A stretch of DNA of 64,000 bases from Leptospiraceae bacterium (lineage in GTDB: Bacteria > Spirochaetota > Leptospiria > Leptospirales > Leptospiraceae). A program made the translations under genes and the position numbers. Below the pieces are notes generated by a model. That model saw only the letters and a list, made by a program, of their open reading frames with translations. It did not search any database and was not told the origin of the DNA. Of the stretch, positions 42,991 through 52,285 are shown in pieces. The stretch is taken from positions 372,001-436,000 of the forward strand of contig JACKPA010000001.1 in the NCBI GenBank assembly GCA_024233865.1, written 5' to 3'. Within the stretch, counting starts at the first letter, position 1. Each line of letters begins with the position of its first letter.

Positions 42991-43713
42991 ATGCCACAAT
43001 CAGTTACCGTTTCCGAACAGATAAAATATCCCACAAACCTACCTTGCGATGATGGTATTCCTTTGGAAACGCCTACCCATAGAGAAAATATGAACATTTT
43101 AATTGACTCGGCTGAGTTTACCATGGGAAAGCGAAAAGACTTTTTTGCCGGTGGAAACATGTTTATCTACTTCAATCCCCAAGAACTCAAAAACAAAGAC
43201 TTGAGAGATCCGGACTTTTTTTTGGTAAAAGGTGTGGATGGCACAAAGGAGCGAAAAACTTGGACGTTGTGGGAAGAGAACTGGAAATATCCCAATGTAA
43301 TCGTAGAATTGCTATCTGAAAGTACTTACCAAGTTGATTTGGTAGACAAAAAAGAATTGTATGAGCAGACGTTTCGGACATCGGAATACTTCGTATACGA
43401 TCCTTACAATCCGAGTTATTTGCGAGGTTGGCGATTGAATCGGTATGGATTTTACCAAGAATTGTTGAAGAATCCAGAAGGTTGGCTGTGGTCGAGAGAA
43501 CTGAACTGCTACTTAGGCGTATGGACAGGGAAAATCAAAGGTAAACTCAAGACTTATTTGAGGATGTATGACAGGCAAAAAAAACTGGTCTTGCTGGAAT
43601 TTGAAAGAGAGCAAGAGCGAGCCGAAAAAGAACGCTTGGAGAAGGAAATATTGGCTAAAAAACTGCAAGAATTAGGGTATGACCCTGGTGAATTGGTCGG
43701 TGGAAGAGAATAG
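42991..43713 (+). CDS. Uma2 family putative restriction endonuclease (DUF820)
   Basis: 240 residues. The PD-(D/E)XK-like core shows LRDPDFFLV and NVIVELLSEST, then LYEQTFRTSEYFVYDP, as in Uma2/DUF820 proteins. The C-terminal ~45 residues are a charged helix (EREQERAEKERLEKEILAKK) ending in LQELGYDPGEL, a common extension in this family. GGAG lies before ATG 42991. Members are frequent in cyanobacteria and Leptospira; their target is not known. Confidence 0.85.
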   Translation: MPQSVTVSEQIKYPTNLPCDDGIPLETPTHRENMNILIDSAEFTMGKRKDFFAGGNMFIYFNPQELKNKDLRDPDFFLVKGVDGTKERKTWTLWEENWKYPNVIVELLSESTYQVDLVDKKELYEQTFRTSEYFVYDPYNPSYLRGWRLNRYGFYQELLKNPEGWLWSRELNCYLGVWTGKIKGKLKTYLRMYDRQKKLVLLEFEREQERAEKERLEKEILAKKLQELGYDPGELVGGRE

Positions 43714-43808
43714 CTTCGATACGTCGGCTTGAACAAATTTAATGCCGGTTCTGTGGGTTATCCCTGGGTATAATTGCTGGCGTTGCTGTAAAAAGATAAC
43801 AATTGTTG

Positions 43809-43848
43809 TTTGTATAGTGCTTTGTTAAGTAAAATTCCACTATACAAA
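43809..43848. repeat. 11-bp perfect inverted repeat
   Basis: TTTGTATAGTG (43809-43819) and CACTATACAAA (43838-43848) flank 18 bases. It lies between the Uma2 gene and the glnK terminator, a stretch (43714-43990) without other genes. It could be a weak terminator for the Uma2 gene or an operator. Confidence 0.45.
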
Positions 43849-43900
43849 ATACTAAACAAAAGGCTTTTTAAATGGTTTTTGCAGTGTCGCCATTGCTAAT

Positions 43901-43930
43901 AAAAAAAAGGAAGACTTTCGCCTTCCTCCT
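43901..43930 (-). terminator. Rho-independent terminator of amtB-glnK operon
   Basis: On the minus strand AGGAAG, loop GCGAAAGT and CTTCCT are followed by a run of seven or more T. It lies about 60 bases past the glnK stop at 43991. Stem, loop and T tract are all good. Confidence 0.8.
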
Positions 43931-43990
43931 TTTAGGGATTAAATGGTTTTACTCCTTTCAAATGCATCGCATGCTTAGGGAGTAGTTTTT

Positions 43991-44335
43991 TTAAATAGCA
44001 GTTTTTCCCCTTTCGCCTGTCCTAATCCTTATGCACTCCTCAAGAGGCATAATAAATATTTTTCCATCTCCTATTTTTCCATCTCCGGTTTTGGCACCCG
44101 CCAGAATAGCATCTATTGTCGGTTTTACAAACTCATCATTTACCGCTATTTCTAGCTTAACCTTCCTCAATAAATTTACTTGGTATTCATGACCTCTAAA
44201 TACCTCTGTTTTGCCCTTTTGCTGACCATAACCTTGTACATCACTCACCGTTAAACGAAAAATCTCATTTTTTGTTAATTCTGATTTTACTTCTTCAAGT
44301 TTTTCCGGTCGAATAATTGCAACAATTAATTTCAT
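43991..44335 (-). CDS. glnK: Nitrogen regulatory protein P-II
   Basis: 114 residues. The opening KLIVAIIRPEKLEEVKSEL, the T-loop RGHEYQVNLL with the uridylylation-type Tyr, KVKLEIAVNDEFVKPTIDAI and the end GDGKIFIMPLEECIRIRTGE are all typical. I prefer glnK to glnB because it follows amtB by 23 bases in one operon. GlnK binds ATP/ADP and 2-oxoglutarate and blocks AmtB when nitrogen is plentiful. The same sigma-54 promoter should drive both. Confidence 0.93.
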   Translation of the reverse strand: MKLIVAIIRPEKLEEVKSELTKNEIFRLTVSDVQGYGQQKGKTEVFRGHEYQVNLLRKVKLEIAVNDEFVKPTIDAILAGAKTGDGKIGDGKIFIMPLEECIRIRTGERGKTAI

Positions 44336-44358
44336 ACCAATCTCCTATTTTAACTTAG

Positions 44359-45633
44359 TTAAATATCGTATCCGTTCTCACCATGGATTTCTCTATCCAA
44401 TCCGGCTATCTCTTTCTCTTCATCAATTCTGAATCCAATCGTTTTTTCTATAACAAAAGCTAAAATATAAGAAAAAACAAAGGAATACAAAGCTGTAGCA
44501 ACTACGCTAACCAATTGAACATAAATTTGTTGTCCTCTGCTTACCCCTTCAGCCAGTTGCAAGGCAAAAATACCGGTAAGAATTGCTCCTACTCCACCAC
44601 CAACACCATGAACTCCAAAGGCATCCAAAGAATCATCATAACCCAATTTTCCTTTCAAGACAATTGCTCCGTAACAAATTGGTGATACAATAAATCCCAT
44701 TATAATAGCCCCAAAAGGTCCAACATATCCGGAAGCAGGAGTAATTACTACCAAACCTGCAAGTATACCGGAAGCAACTCCTAAAGCAGTGGCTTTTTTG
44801 GTATGAAAATACTCAACTATCAACCAAGAAATACCTGCTGCTGATGGAGCAATTAGTGTAACGGCAAAAGCTCTCGCAGCTAATCCGTCGGAAGCTAACC
44901 CGGAACCACCATTGAAACCAAACCATCCAAACCATAAAAGCCCTATTCCTAATAGGACATAAGTTAAATTATTTGGTTTTGTAATAACAGATAATTCACC
45001 TTTCCTCTTTCCTATAACAAGGACTGCAGCCAAACCGGCGATACCGGAAATTAAGTGAACTACTGTTCCACCAGCAAAGTCCAAAGCTCCCATTGTTAAT
45101 AACCATCCACCGCTTCCCCATACCCAGTGGGCGACCGGATCGTATACAAAAGTTGCCCATAGAGCTATAAAAGCAACGTAGCCTGACAATTTAACTCTTT
45201 CTGCAAATGCTCCGGAAATCAGAGCCGGTGTAATTAAGGCAAACATACCCTGGAATAAAAAATGTACAAACTTGGGAATAGAGCCTTCTAAAGTGTTTGT
45301 ATCAATTCCGTTTAGCATTAGCAATTGTAAGTCACCAATATAAGGGTTGTCACCTGAAAAAGCTAAACTATATCCAATAATAGTCCATTGCAAAGTCAAA
45401 ACGATGATTGCTACAAAACTATGCATCATTGTAGACAGTACGTTTTTTGATCGAACCAACCCTCCATAAAACAAGGCAAGCCCAGGTATCATAAAAAATA
45501 CAAATGTAGATGCAACTATCATCCAAGCTGTATCACCCTTATTTAAAGTTGGAGTTGGAGCTCCCTCCTGACCCCATACTATAGAAGGGATAATCAAAAA
45601 TAAGCCGAACATTAAAAATTTGAACGCTTTCAT
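44359..45633 (-). CDS. amtB: Ammonium transporter AmtB
   Basis: 424 residues with a signal peptide and eleven membrane segments. Signatures include GDTAWMIVASTFVFFMIPGL, LFYGGLVRSKNVLSTMMHSF, DFAGGTVVHLISGIAGL, GIGLLWFGWFGFNGGSGLAS and DAFGVHGVGGGVGAILTGIF with the pore histidine. A strong AGGAGG site precedes ATG 45633. It brings in ammonium and is gated by GlnK from the next gene. A sigma-54 promoter lies 37-52 bases upstream. Confidence 0.95.
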   Translation of the reverse strand: MKAFKFLMFGLFLIIPSIVWGQEGAPTPTLNKGDTAWMIVASTFVFFMIPGLALFYGGLVRSKNVLSTMMHSFVAIIVLTLQWTIIGYSLAFSGDNPYIGDLQLLMLNGIDTNTLEGSIPKFVHFLFQGMFALITPALISGAFAERVKLSGYVAFIALWATFVYDPVAHWVWGSGGWLLTMGALDFAGGTVVHLISGIAGLAAVLVIGKRKGELSVITKPNNLTYVLLGIGLLWFGWFGFNGGSGLASDGLAARAFAVTLIAPSAAGISWLIVEYFHTKKATALGVASGILAGLVVITPASGYVGPFGAIIMGFIVSPICYGAIVLKGKLGYDDSLDAFGVHGVGGGVGAILTGIFALQLAEGVSRGQQIYVQLVSVVATALYSFVFSYILAFVIEKTIGFRIDEEKEIAGLDREIHGENGYDI

Positions 45634-45669
45634 TTATCCTCCTTACAATTTTGGAAATGCAAATTAAGA

Positions 45670-45685
45670 AGCAAGTTTTGTGCCA
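45670..45685 (-). promoter_or_regulatory. Sigma-54 promoter of amtB-glnK
   Basis: On the minus strand TGGCAC, five bases AAAAC, then TTGCT: an exact match to the -24/-12 consensus with correct spacing. It lies just upstream of the amtB ribosome binding site. RpoN control of nitrogen genes including amtB is known in Leptospira. The enhancer binding site was not located. Confidence 0.85.
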
Positions 45686-45917
45686 ATTATAGTTTGAAAT
45701 AATTTCATGAGAATTCTTATGTATTTTTGATAAACTAAAAGCTACAAAAATGGTCTTACTCATAAATCCTTTTAAGTAAGTAGCAATAAAAATAACTGAT
45801 TCTTTTGTTGATAAATGAATAGAACCGTCTATAAAATAAGCAGTTAGGAATTTAGAATTGATTTCCTCTCCCTTTTCACACCAAGTTCAAAAGAACTATC
45901 TATTCCGTTTTCATAAT

Positions 45918-47888
45918 TCACCTATTAATTTGAAATTTATTTACTATATTTTGTAAGTTACTGGAAAGTTCATCCAATACAAGGGTTTGTTGGTTAGTTT
46001 TATCCGCATTTTCGGCACCATTTTTAACCAGTGTTGCTATTTCAGCTATATTTTTAGCTACTTTCCGAGAGGAAGAAGATACTTTGGCGATCATTTCTGC
46101 TATTTCTTTCATGGCTATGGATTGTTCCTCAACCGCCGAAGCAATAGACAAACTAATTTTGTTTGAGCTTTGGATTGCATCTACAACTAATTCGACCGAC
46201 TGAATATTATTTACTACTTCTTGTTGAACAATTCCTATGTTTTCTTTTATGCTTCGAGAAGAATTAGAAGCCCTAAAAGACAATTCCTTTACTTCACCGG
46301 CAACAACTCCAAAACCTTTTCCTGCCTCCCCGGCAGAAGCTGCTTCAATGGAAGCATTTAGTGCCAATAAATTTGTTTGTGCCGCAATGGCAACAATACT
46401 ATCTATAACCGAGCTAATATTCCTTGCATGTTCTCCTAACTCATTTATGCTTTTGTGCATTGAGAGAACTCTATCGTTGGCGATTCGAGAGGAATTAGAG
46501 CCTTCGCTAGCTCTTTTGGCAATTTCATGGATGGTTATGGACATTTCTTCTACCGAAGCAGAAACAGATTCAAGCGAAAAATTCATGTCTTCTGCGGAAC
46601 TGGTAATAGAAAGAGATTCATTGGAAGCCGTATCCATTTCATTTGACAAAATATCACTTGATTTCCTTAAATCGTTAGAAGAGTTATGTAACTTTTCCGT
46701 AGCATATTTTAATTCACCAATAATGCTACTCAGTGATTTGACTAAATCATTCAACTTCACTTCTAACATGGATATTTCATCTTTTCCAATTGATTCAACT
46801 TGAACGGTTAGGTCTCCCATAACAATTCTATCCATTTTAACAAGCATGTTCTCTATTCTTAAAGAAATATTTCGGTGAATAACAAGGCTTACAAATAAAA
46901 TCAAAAATAAAATTAACGAAACAATTATTATGCTAAAAATCAATTCATAATAGGAAAGTTCTTTTAGTTTTTTGGCTTTTCCTAAAATTTCTTTAACAAT
47001 TTCGTTTTCAACCTTGTACAATAAATTGATTTTTTCTGTCATGGTTTTGTACCAATCGGAAGCCCTTACACCAAGAAGCTCTTCTTTTTTTCCAGATAAA
47101 GCAATGAGCCTCATTCTTTCCACTTCTTCGACAATATCTTTTTTCATCGTATCTTTATACTTTTGTTTGATATCCTCAGAAGTTGCATTCATAAATGAGC
47201 TTTGAAAAGCTTCTTGTCTTGCAATCAAAGAAATGAACATAACGTACATATCTTCCTCGAACTGCCCTTGAGCAAAGGTATTATTTAAAACTGCTCGTTC
47301 AATTCCGGAATTCTCTTTACTTTGGATAAAGCTTATGTATGAAAAAAGTGAGGAGGTTAATTCCGAGTGGTTGCTAAGTTTGGAAACCTGAGCAATAATA
47401 TTGATAATAATTGAATTTAAGCTAGTATAAAATGTTATTTGAGGTTTTACCTTTATTGTTAAGGCATCAACTTCTTTTCGGATTCTATACAGTTCTTGCA
47501 AAGTAGACCAAAGATACGTCCTGCCAAGTGAATCTATTTTTTCATTGTTTATGGATTGTCCACTAAATAGTTCTTTTAAGGATTTAATTTTATCATCTGT
47601 TAATTTTCTTTGTTCTTGCAGATTTTCCCTGAAGCTTTGTCCTTGACTTCCAAGAAACCCCGCTGAAAGTCCTCTTTCTTTTTGAAGTTCATGAACCAAC
47701 GCGCTAGAATGTACAACAAAATCCACAAGTTTATTCAGATATATTATTTCTTTATAAGTTCCATATCGTTCCCAAACAATAGAACCGGAAAACAAAAGAA
47801 CACCTATCATAGGTATTGCCAATAACAGCAGTAGCTTTAGTTTAATTGTGATATTCGAAACAAATTTATTTAAAAATAGCTTTCTCAT
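45918..47888 (-). CDS. NIT-domain methyl-accepting chemotaxis protein
   Basis: 656 residues. An N-terminal membrane helix is followed by a periplasmic NIT (nitrate/nitrite-sensing) domain (LVHELQKERGLSAGFLGSQG at about 50-70, to about 290), a second membrane helix (LIFSIIIVSLILFLILFVSL), HAMP and the signalling hairpin with IVAIAAQTNLLALNASIEAA. It lies next to the nitrogen-regulated amtB-glnK operon, so attraction to a nitrogen compound is a reasonable inference. The intergenic stretch 45686-45917 contains no other gene. Confidence 0.88.
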   Translation of the reverse strand: MRKLFLNKFVSNITIKLKLLLLLAIPMIGVLLFSGSIVWERYGTYKEIIYLNKLVDFVVHSSALVHELQKERGLSAGFLGSQGQSFRENLQEQRKLTDDKIKSLKELFSGQSINNEKIDSLGRTYLWSTLQELYRIRKEVDALTIKVKPQITFYTSLNSIIINIIAQVSKLSNHSELTSSLFSYISFIQSKENSGIERAVLNNTFAQGQFEEDMYVMFISLIARQEAFQSSFMNATSEDIKQKYKDTMKKDIVEEVERMRLIALSGKKEELLGVRASDWYKTMTEKINLLYKVENEIVKEILGKAKKLKELSYYELIFSIIIVSLILFLILFVSLVIHRNISLRIENMLVKMDRIVMGDLTVQVESIGKDEISMLEVKLNDLVKSLSSIIGELKYATEKLHNSSNDLRKSSDILSNEMDTASNESLSITSSAEDMNFSLESVSASVEEMSITIHEIAKRASEGSNSSRIANDRVLSMHKSINELGEHARNISSVIDSIVAIAAQTNLLALNASIEAASAGEAGKGFGVVAGEVKELSFRASNSSRSIKENIGIVQQEVVNNIQSVELVVDAIQSSNKISLSIASAVEEQSIAMKEIAEMIAKVSSSSRKVAKNIAEIATLVKNGAENADKTNQQTLVLDELSSNLQNIVNKFQINR

Positions 47889-47988
47889 GCCCTTGAGTAA
47901 TAACTCGTTACAACCTTTTTTTGGTATTCATAAAGAGTACATTTATATTATTATCAACTTTGTAAAGTTATTATTCAATAGGTAGATT

Positions 47989-49125
47989 TTGAGAAAATTT
48001 TATTTGTTATTTATTATTAGCATCACTTTTTGTGGACCTGTTAAAGATATTGAGCGACCCTCATTGTTATTGACATTTTTATTGGGTAGTCAGACTCAAA
48101 GAATTGGTGTTGTATCAAGTGACCTAGGATCATCCGGTCGATTTGGTGTTATGACAGAAGACGGCTTAAGTGTCCCTTCCATATACAGCAATATCTATTC
48201 GGATGCCATTGCCAGGTATCAAGACGGAAAAGTATATATTATCAACCGCCTTGGTAGAGATAACATTCAGGTTCTTGACCCTCATATTGGTTATAGCACT
48301 GTTATGGAATTTTCGGTTGGCACAAAGTCGAATCCTCAAGACTTTATAAAAATAAGCAATTCTAAGGCATACGTAAGTCTTTATAATAAAGACCAGCTTT
48401 TGGTTGTAAATCCGGAACTGGGAACATTTACAGGGGAAATCGATCTAAACTCTTACACCGATTCTGACGGGTATCCGGAAGCGGGCCAAATGGTCTTACA
48501 CGAAAATAGGGTATATCTGGCAATTCAAAGGTTAAATAGAAGCAATACGCAACAGAACTGGCCTCCTGCTGATTATTCTTTGCTTTTGGAAATAGATACC
48601 GTAACAGACAAAGTTGCAAATGAATACAAATTGCAGAGTACGAATCCAATATTTCTCAAAAAAGTCGAAATTTTTGGTGAATCGCATATCGTTGTAAATA
48701 CTCCCGGATACTTGGGCTTTAATTTCAAAATTGATGGTGGAATTGAAGCTTTTAACCTTCGAACCAAAGCTTTACGAGAAGGTTTTATATATTCCGAAAC
48801 TACCGCCGGGGGGGATATTCTGGATTTTGTAATTAAAGATGATACAGTAGGTTATGCAAACGTAGAATACCAAGATTTTAGCACATCCATACAAAAATTT
48901 AATCCGACAACCGGTGAAAAGTTATCGGAATTAGCCAATTTTTCATCAAAAAATGGTTATGTATCTGGAATGTTGCTCGCACCGAACGGATACTTGTATT
49001 TAGGAGATGCCACCTTTTCCAATCCGGGAGTAATGATCTACAATACTAACCAAGGCGATACTAAAATCACTCCAACTCCGGTATCGGTTGGCTTGCGTCC
49101 TATACAGCTAATTTATATTCCTTGA
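47989..49125 (+). CDS. Beta-propeller-like lipoprotein
   Basis: The start is TTG 47989, since no ATG lies at the right distance and the signal peptide begins there (MRKFYLLFIISITFC), ending in a lipobox ITFC followed by GP. About 360 residues of repeated blades follow (DGKVYIINRLGRDNIQVLDP, SKAYVSLYNKDQLLVVNPE, NRVYLAIQRL, NGYLYLGDATF), the layout of seven-bladed propellers in Leptospira surface lipoproteins. The ligand is unknown. It diverges from the NIT chemoreceptor with 100 bases between. Confidence 0.7.
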   Translation: MRKFYLLFIISITFCGPVKDIERPSLLLTFLLGSQTQRIGVVSSDLGSSGRFGVMTEDGLSVPSIYSNIYSDAIARYQDGKVYIINRLGRDNIQVLDPHIGYSTVMEFSVGTKSNPQDFIKISNSKAYVSLYNKDQLLVVNPELGTFTGEIDLNSYTDSDGYPEAGQMVLHENRVYLAIQRLNRSNTQQNWPPADYSLLLEIDTVTDKVANEYKLQSTNPIFLKKVEIFGESHIVVNTPGYLGFNFKIDGGIEAFNLRTKALREGFIYSETTAGGDILDFVIKDDTVGYANVEYQDFSTSIQKFNPTTGEKLSELANFSSKNGYVSGMLLAPNGYLYLGDATFSNPGVMIYNTNQGDTKITPTPVSVGLRPIQLIYIP

Positions 49126-49228
49126 TTCATTCGTTTTTTTAACAGTTTTGTCAAATGTTTATAAAAAAGATTTGACAAAAAATAATACAAGAATATACTG
49201 TTTAAAAAAATAATGGTTGAGGCACGAA

Positions 49229-50245
49229 TTGATTGATTCTCTTCTGGCAAAAGGCATTGTACCCGATTTTTTGGTACGTTTGGGAATTCGAAATCTATTG
49301 AAACAAAGGATTTCCGAGATTACCTTTAAAAATCAAACTGATAAAAAGAAATATCTTGAGGAGTTTATCAGTGTCATGAAATCCTCCCCTATTGCTGAAA
49401 AAGCGGATAAAGCGAACGAACAACATTATGAAGTTCCGAGTGACTTTTATCAATATGTGCTAGGGGAAAAACTGAAATATAGTTGTTGTTACTATGAAGT
49501 GGAAGAAACTCTTAACGAAGCAGAAGGAAAAATGCTGGAAATCACAACTCAGAGAGCAAATCTTCAAGACGGACAAAAAATTCTGGAACTTGGTTGTGGG
49601 TGGGGATCGCTAACATTATTTATGGCGGAAAAGTTTCCCCATTCATCTATTGTAGGAATTTCCAATTCCAAAGAACAGAAGAAATTTATAGACGCAAAAG
49701 CAAGCTCAATGAATTTATTAAATGTTAAGGTTATTACCCAAGATATGAATGACTTTCAACCTTTTGATAGATTTGACAGAATTGTTTCCGTAGAGATGTT
49801 TGAACATATCCGAAACTACAAAGAACTCTTGAGTAGACTTAAAAATTCCTTGTTTGATAATGGCAGAATCTTTATACATATATTTGTTCATAAAGAAACT
49901 CCTTACTTCTTTGAACCCAAAGATACAAGCGATTGGATGAGCAAGTATTTTTTTAGCGGTGGTATGATGCCTTCCAATAAACTTCTCTACCACTTTGATG
50001 ATGTCTTTCAAGTAGAAGATCATTGGGAAGTAAATGGCATACATTACTCCAAGACAGCAGAAGACTGGTTGAAAAATATGGATTCTCACAAAGGTAAAAT
50101 CATGAAATTGTTTAAAAGGCACTACGGGAACGAAGCACAAAAATGGTTTCATTACTGGCGTGTTTTTTTTATGGCTTGTTCCGAATTGTGGAAATATAAA
50201 GGCGGAAAGGAATGGTTCGTTTCTCATTACCTTTTAAAGAAGTAA
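49229..50245 (+). CDS. Cyclopropane-fatty-acid-synthase-like methyltransferase 1
   Basis: The start TTG 49229 follows GAGG by six bases; TTG 49217 is an alternative. About 338 residues. The substrate region NEQHYEVPSDFYQYVLGEKL leads to the SAM motif ILELGCGWGSLTLFMAEKFP, followed by GISNSKEQK and VSVEMFEHIRNY. This group resembles CFA synthases in sequence but is shorter and may methylate other lipids. It is the first gene of a four-gene run with a flavoprotein, DUF1365 and a second CFA-like enzyme. Confidence 0.82.
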   Translation: MIDSLLAKGIVPDFLVRLGIRNLLKQRISEITFKNQTDKKKYLEEFISVMKSSPIAEKADKANEQHYEVPSDFYQYVLGEKLKYSCCYYEVEETLNEAEGKMLEITTQRANLQDGQKILELGCGWGSLTLFMAEKFPHSSIVGISNSKEQKKFIDAKASSMNLLNVKVITQDMNDFQPFDRFDRIVSVEMFEHIRNYKELLSRLKNSLFDNGRIFIHIFVHKETPYFFEPKDTSDWMSKYFFSGGMMPSNKLLYHFDDVFQVEDHWEVNGIHYSKTAEDWLKNMDSHKGKIMKLFKRHYGNEAQKWFHYWRVFFMACSELWKYKGGKEWFVSHYLLKK

Positions 50246-50255
50246 GGAAAATTTT

Positions 50256-51515
50256 ATGAAAAAAGTTGCTATTATCGGAACCGGAATCTCTGGAATGTCA
50301 TCTGCTTATTTTTTGCACAAGGATTATGATGTACATGTTTTTGAAAAGAATGATTATATAGGCGGTCACACAAATACAGTAACGGTCTTGGAAGCAGAAA
50401 AAGAAATTCCAATCGACACGGGTTTTATGGTGTTTAATGAGGTTACCTATCCGAACCTAATCAAACTATTCCAAGAGCTAAATGTTCCCTATCACAATAC
50501 GGATATGTCGTTTGGTGTTCAACATAAACCTTCCGGTTTGGAGTATACCGGAACGGGATTAAACGGACTTTTTGCACAAAGAAAGAATATTTTGAATCCA
50601 AGCTATTGGAAAATGCTCTCCCAAATCAATCGATTTAGCCAAACAGCACCAATTCACTTACAAAGTGATACATACAAAAATAAATCCATCAAAGAATACG
50701 TAGAAGAGAACGGTTATGGAGGTGATTTCTACCGAAAATTTTTGGTTCCAATGAGCTCTGCCGTTTGGTCAACTCCACCACAGAAAATGGACTGCTTTCC
50801 GGCACTTGCTTTGATTCGCTTTTTTTACAATCATGGTTTTTTGGGCTTGAATACTCAGCACCAATGGAAAACCGTCACAGGTGGAAGCAAAACCTATAGA
50901 GATATTTTGATAAAGGACTTTCAAGATAAAATAAAAACAGATTCTAAAATTGTTCAGGTTATTGTTGGAAAAGATAAAATATCTCTGCGGGATATAAACA
51001 AAAATGAGTATGAGTTTGATTTTGTAATCTTTGCAACACACGCAGACGAAATTTTAGAGATTTTGGAAAACCCAACCCCTAAACAAAAAAACCTGTTATC
51101 AAAGTTTGCTTACCAAGAAAATATTGCTTTACTACATTCTGATTCGTCCGTAATGCCAAAAGAAAAAAGAGCTTGGTCATCTTGGAACTATATCATCACA
51201 GATGATAAAACAAGGGAAACGTATACGGTGTATTATATGAATAAACTACAAAACGTTTCTGATAAACAAAACTATTTTATTAACATCAACGGCACCGAGT
51301 ATGTAGATCCGTCAAAAATTCTCAAAAAGATAGTGTACCACCATCCTGTTTTTAGCATAGAAGCAATGCAAGCTCAAGAAGAACTTTTTAGTTTGAATAC
51401 CGAAGAGACTCCTCTATTTTTTTGTGGTAGCTACTTTCGTTACGGATTTCATGAAGATGCTCTTTTGTCTAGTATAAATCTTTGCAATCATATCTTAAAC
51501 AGGGAGGTCTTGTAA
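50256..51515 (+). CDS. FAD-dependent amine-oxidase-like protein of lipid operon
   Basis: 419 residues. The dinucleotide-binding start KKVAIIGTGISGMSSAYFL, the EKNDYIGGHTNTV segment and the C-terminal FAD contact FFCGSYFRYGFHEDAL place it in the NAD(P)-binding Rossmann/amine oxidase-like group that accompanies CFA synthases and DUF1365. It probably oxidises or desaturates a membrane lipid acyl chain, as in methylated or furan fatty acid pathways of other bacteria. AGGAAAATTTT precedes ATG 50256. The stop overlaps the next start by one base. Confidence 0.85.
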   Translation: MKKVAIIGTGISGMSSAYFLHKDYDVHVFEKNDYIGGHTNTVTVLEAEKEIPIDTGFMVFNEVTYPNLIKLFQELNVPYHNTDMSFGVQHKPSGLEYTGTGLNGLFAQRKNILNPSYWKMLSQINRFSQTAPIHLQSDTYKNKSIKEYVEENGYGGDFYRKFLVPMSSAVWSTPPQKMDCFPALALIRFFYNHGFLGLNTQHQWKTVTGGSKTYRDILIKDFQDKIKTDSKIVQVIVGKDKISLRDINKNEYEFDFVIFATHADEILEILENPTPKQKNLLSKFAYQENIALLHSDSSVMPKEKRAWSSWNYIITDDKTRETYTVYYMNKLQNVSDKQNYFININGTEYVDPSKILKKIVYHHPVFSIEAMQAQEELFSLNTEETPLFFCGSYFRYGFHEDALLSSINLCNHILNREVL

Positions 51516-52285
51516 TGGATTCAGCTATTTTTGATTGCAGTGTTGTTCATCACCGAAAGTTGCCTTTTGACTATAAATTTCGATTCAACTTCTTTTGGTT
51601 TTATATCAATTTAGATGAAATAGAAACTTTATCAAAAAAAATATCAATATTTTCTTACAATAAATTCAACATCTTTTCCTTACTAGATAAAGATCACGCC
51701 TACCAAAAAAATCTTAGCGTAAAAGAAAATGTAAAAAAATTTCTGATTCAAAATGACATTCATGAGGAAATTCAAAAGATATACCTTTTAACCAATTGTC
51801 GGCTACTGAATTATGTTTTTAATCCTGTTTCCTACTACTTCATTGAAACCACAAACAATAAAAAATATGCAGTTATTGAGATTTGTAATACGTTTGGCGA
51901 AATCAAACCCTATTTTGTTGAAAGTGAATGTTTTGATAACAGTGGTTATACCTACAAATGCAAAAAGTTTTTTTATATCTCTCCTTTTACCAAAATGGAT
52001 AACGAACTAACGTTTAAGGTCAATAATGATCAACATACAATTACAATTCACATTTTAGATCATGAAGATAAGAACTTAATTCTGTCTACCCACTTAAAAG
52101 GGAAGCGACAAGACTTGAATACAAAAAACTTATTTTGGAAATTCTTTAAATATCCCTTTATTACCTTAAGAATTATATTGGAAATACACTACCACGCACT
52201 AATTTTATATTTAAAAAAACTATCTTTCAAACAAAAAAGTGATGACTTAGAATTACAACAAGGAGCATACAAATGGAAGCCATAG
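51515..52285 (+). CDS. DUF1365 family protein
   Basis: ATG 51515 shares a base with the preceding stop (TAATG), with GGGAGG upstream. 256 residues. The DUF1365 pattern HHRKLPFDYKFRFNFFWFYI, the NCRLLNYVFNPVSYYFIE block and EVCNTFGE-like EICNTFGEIKPYF are present. The function is not known, but the gene almost always travels with the flavoprotein and CFA-like methyltransferase, implying a shared lipid modification. Confidence 0.87.
   Translation: MDSAIFDCSVVHHRKLPFDYKFRFNFFWFYINLDEIETLSKKISIFSYNKFNIFSLLDKDHAYQKNLSVKENVKKFLIQNDIHEEIQKIYLLTNCRLLNYVFNPVSYYFIETTNNKKYAVIEICNTFGEIKPYFVESECFDNSGYTYKCKKFFYISPFTKMDNELTFKVNNDQHTITIHILDHEDKNLILSTHLKGKRQDLNTKNLFWKFFKYPFITLRIILEIHYHALILYLKKLSFKQKSDDLELQQGAYKWKP

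Noticed and set aside
46237..46803. 188-codon plus-strand frame opposite the NIT chemoreceptor
   Set aside because: It is the antisense shadow of the conserved chemoreceptor signalling domain.
49718..50227. 169-codon minus-strand frame opposite the first CFA-like gene
   Set aside because: Antisense shadow; the plus strand has clear methyltransferase motifs.
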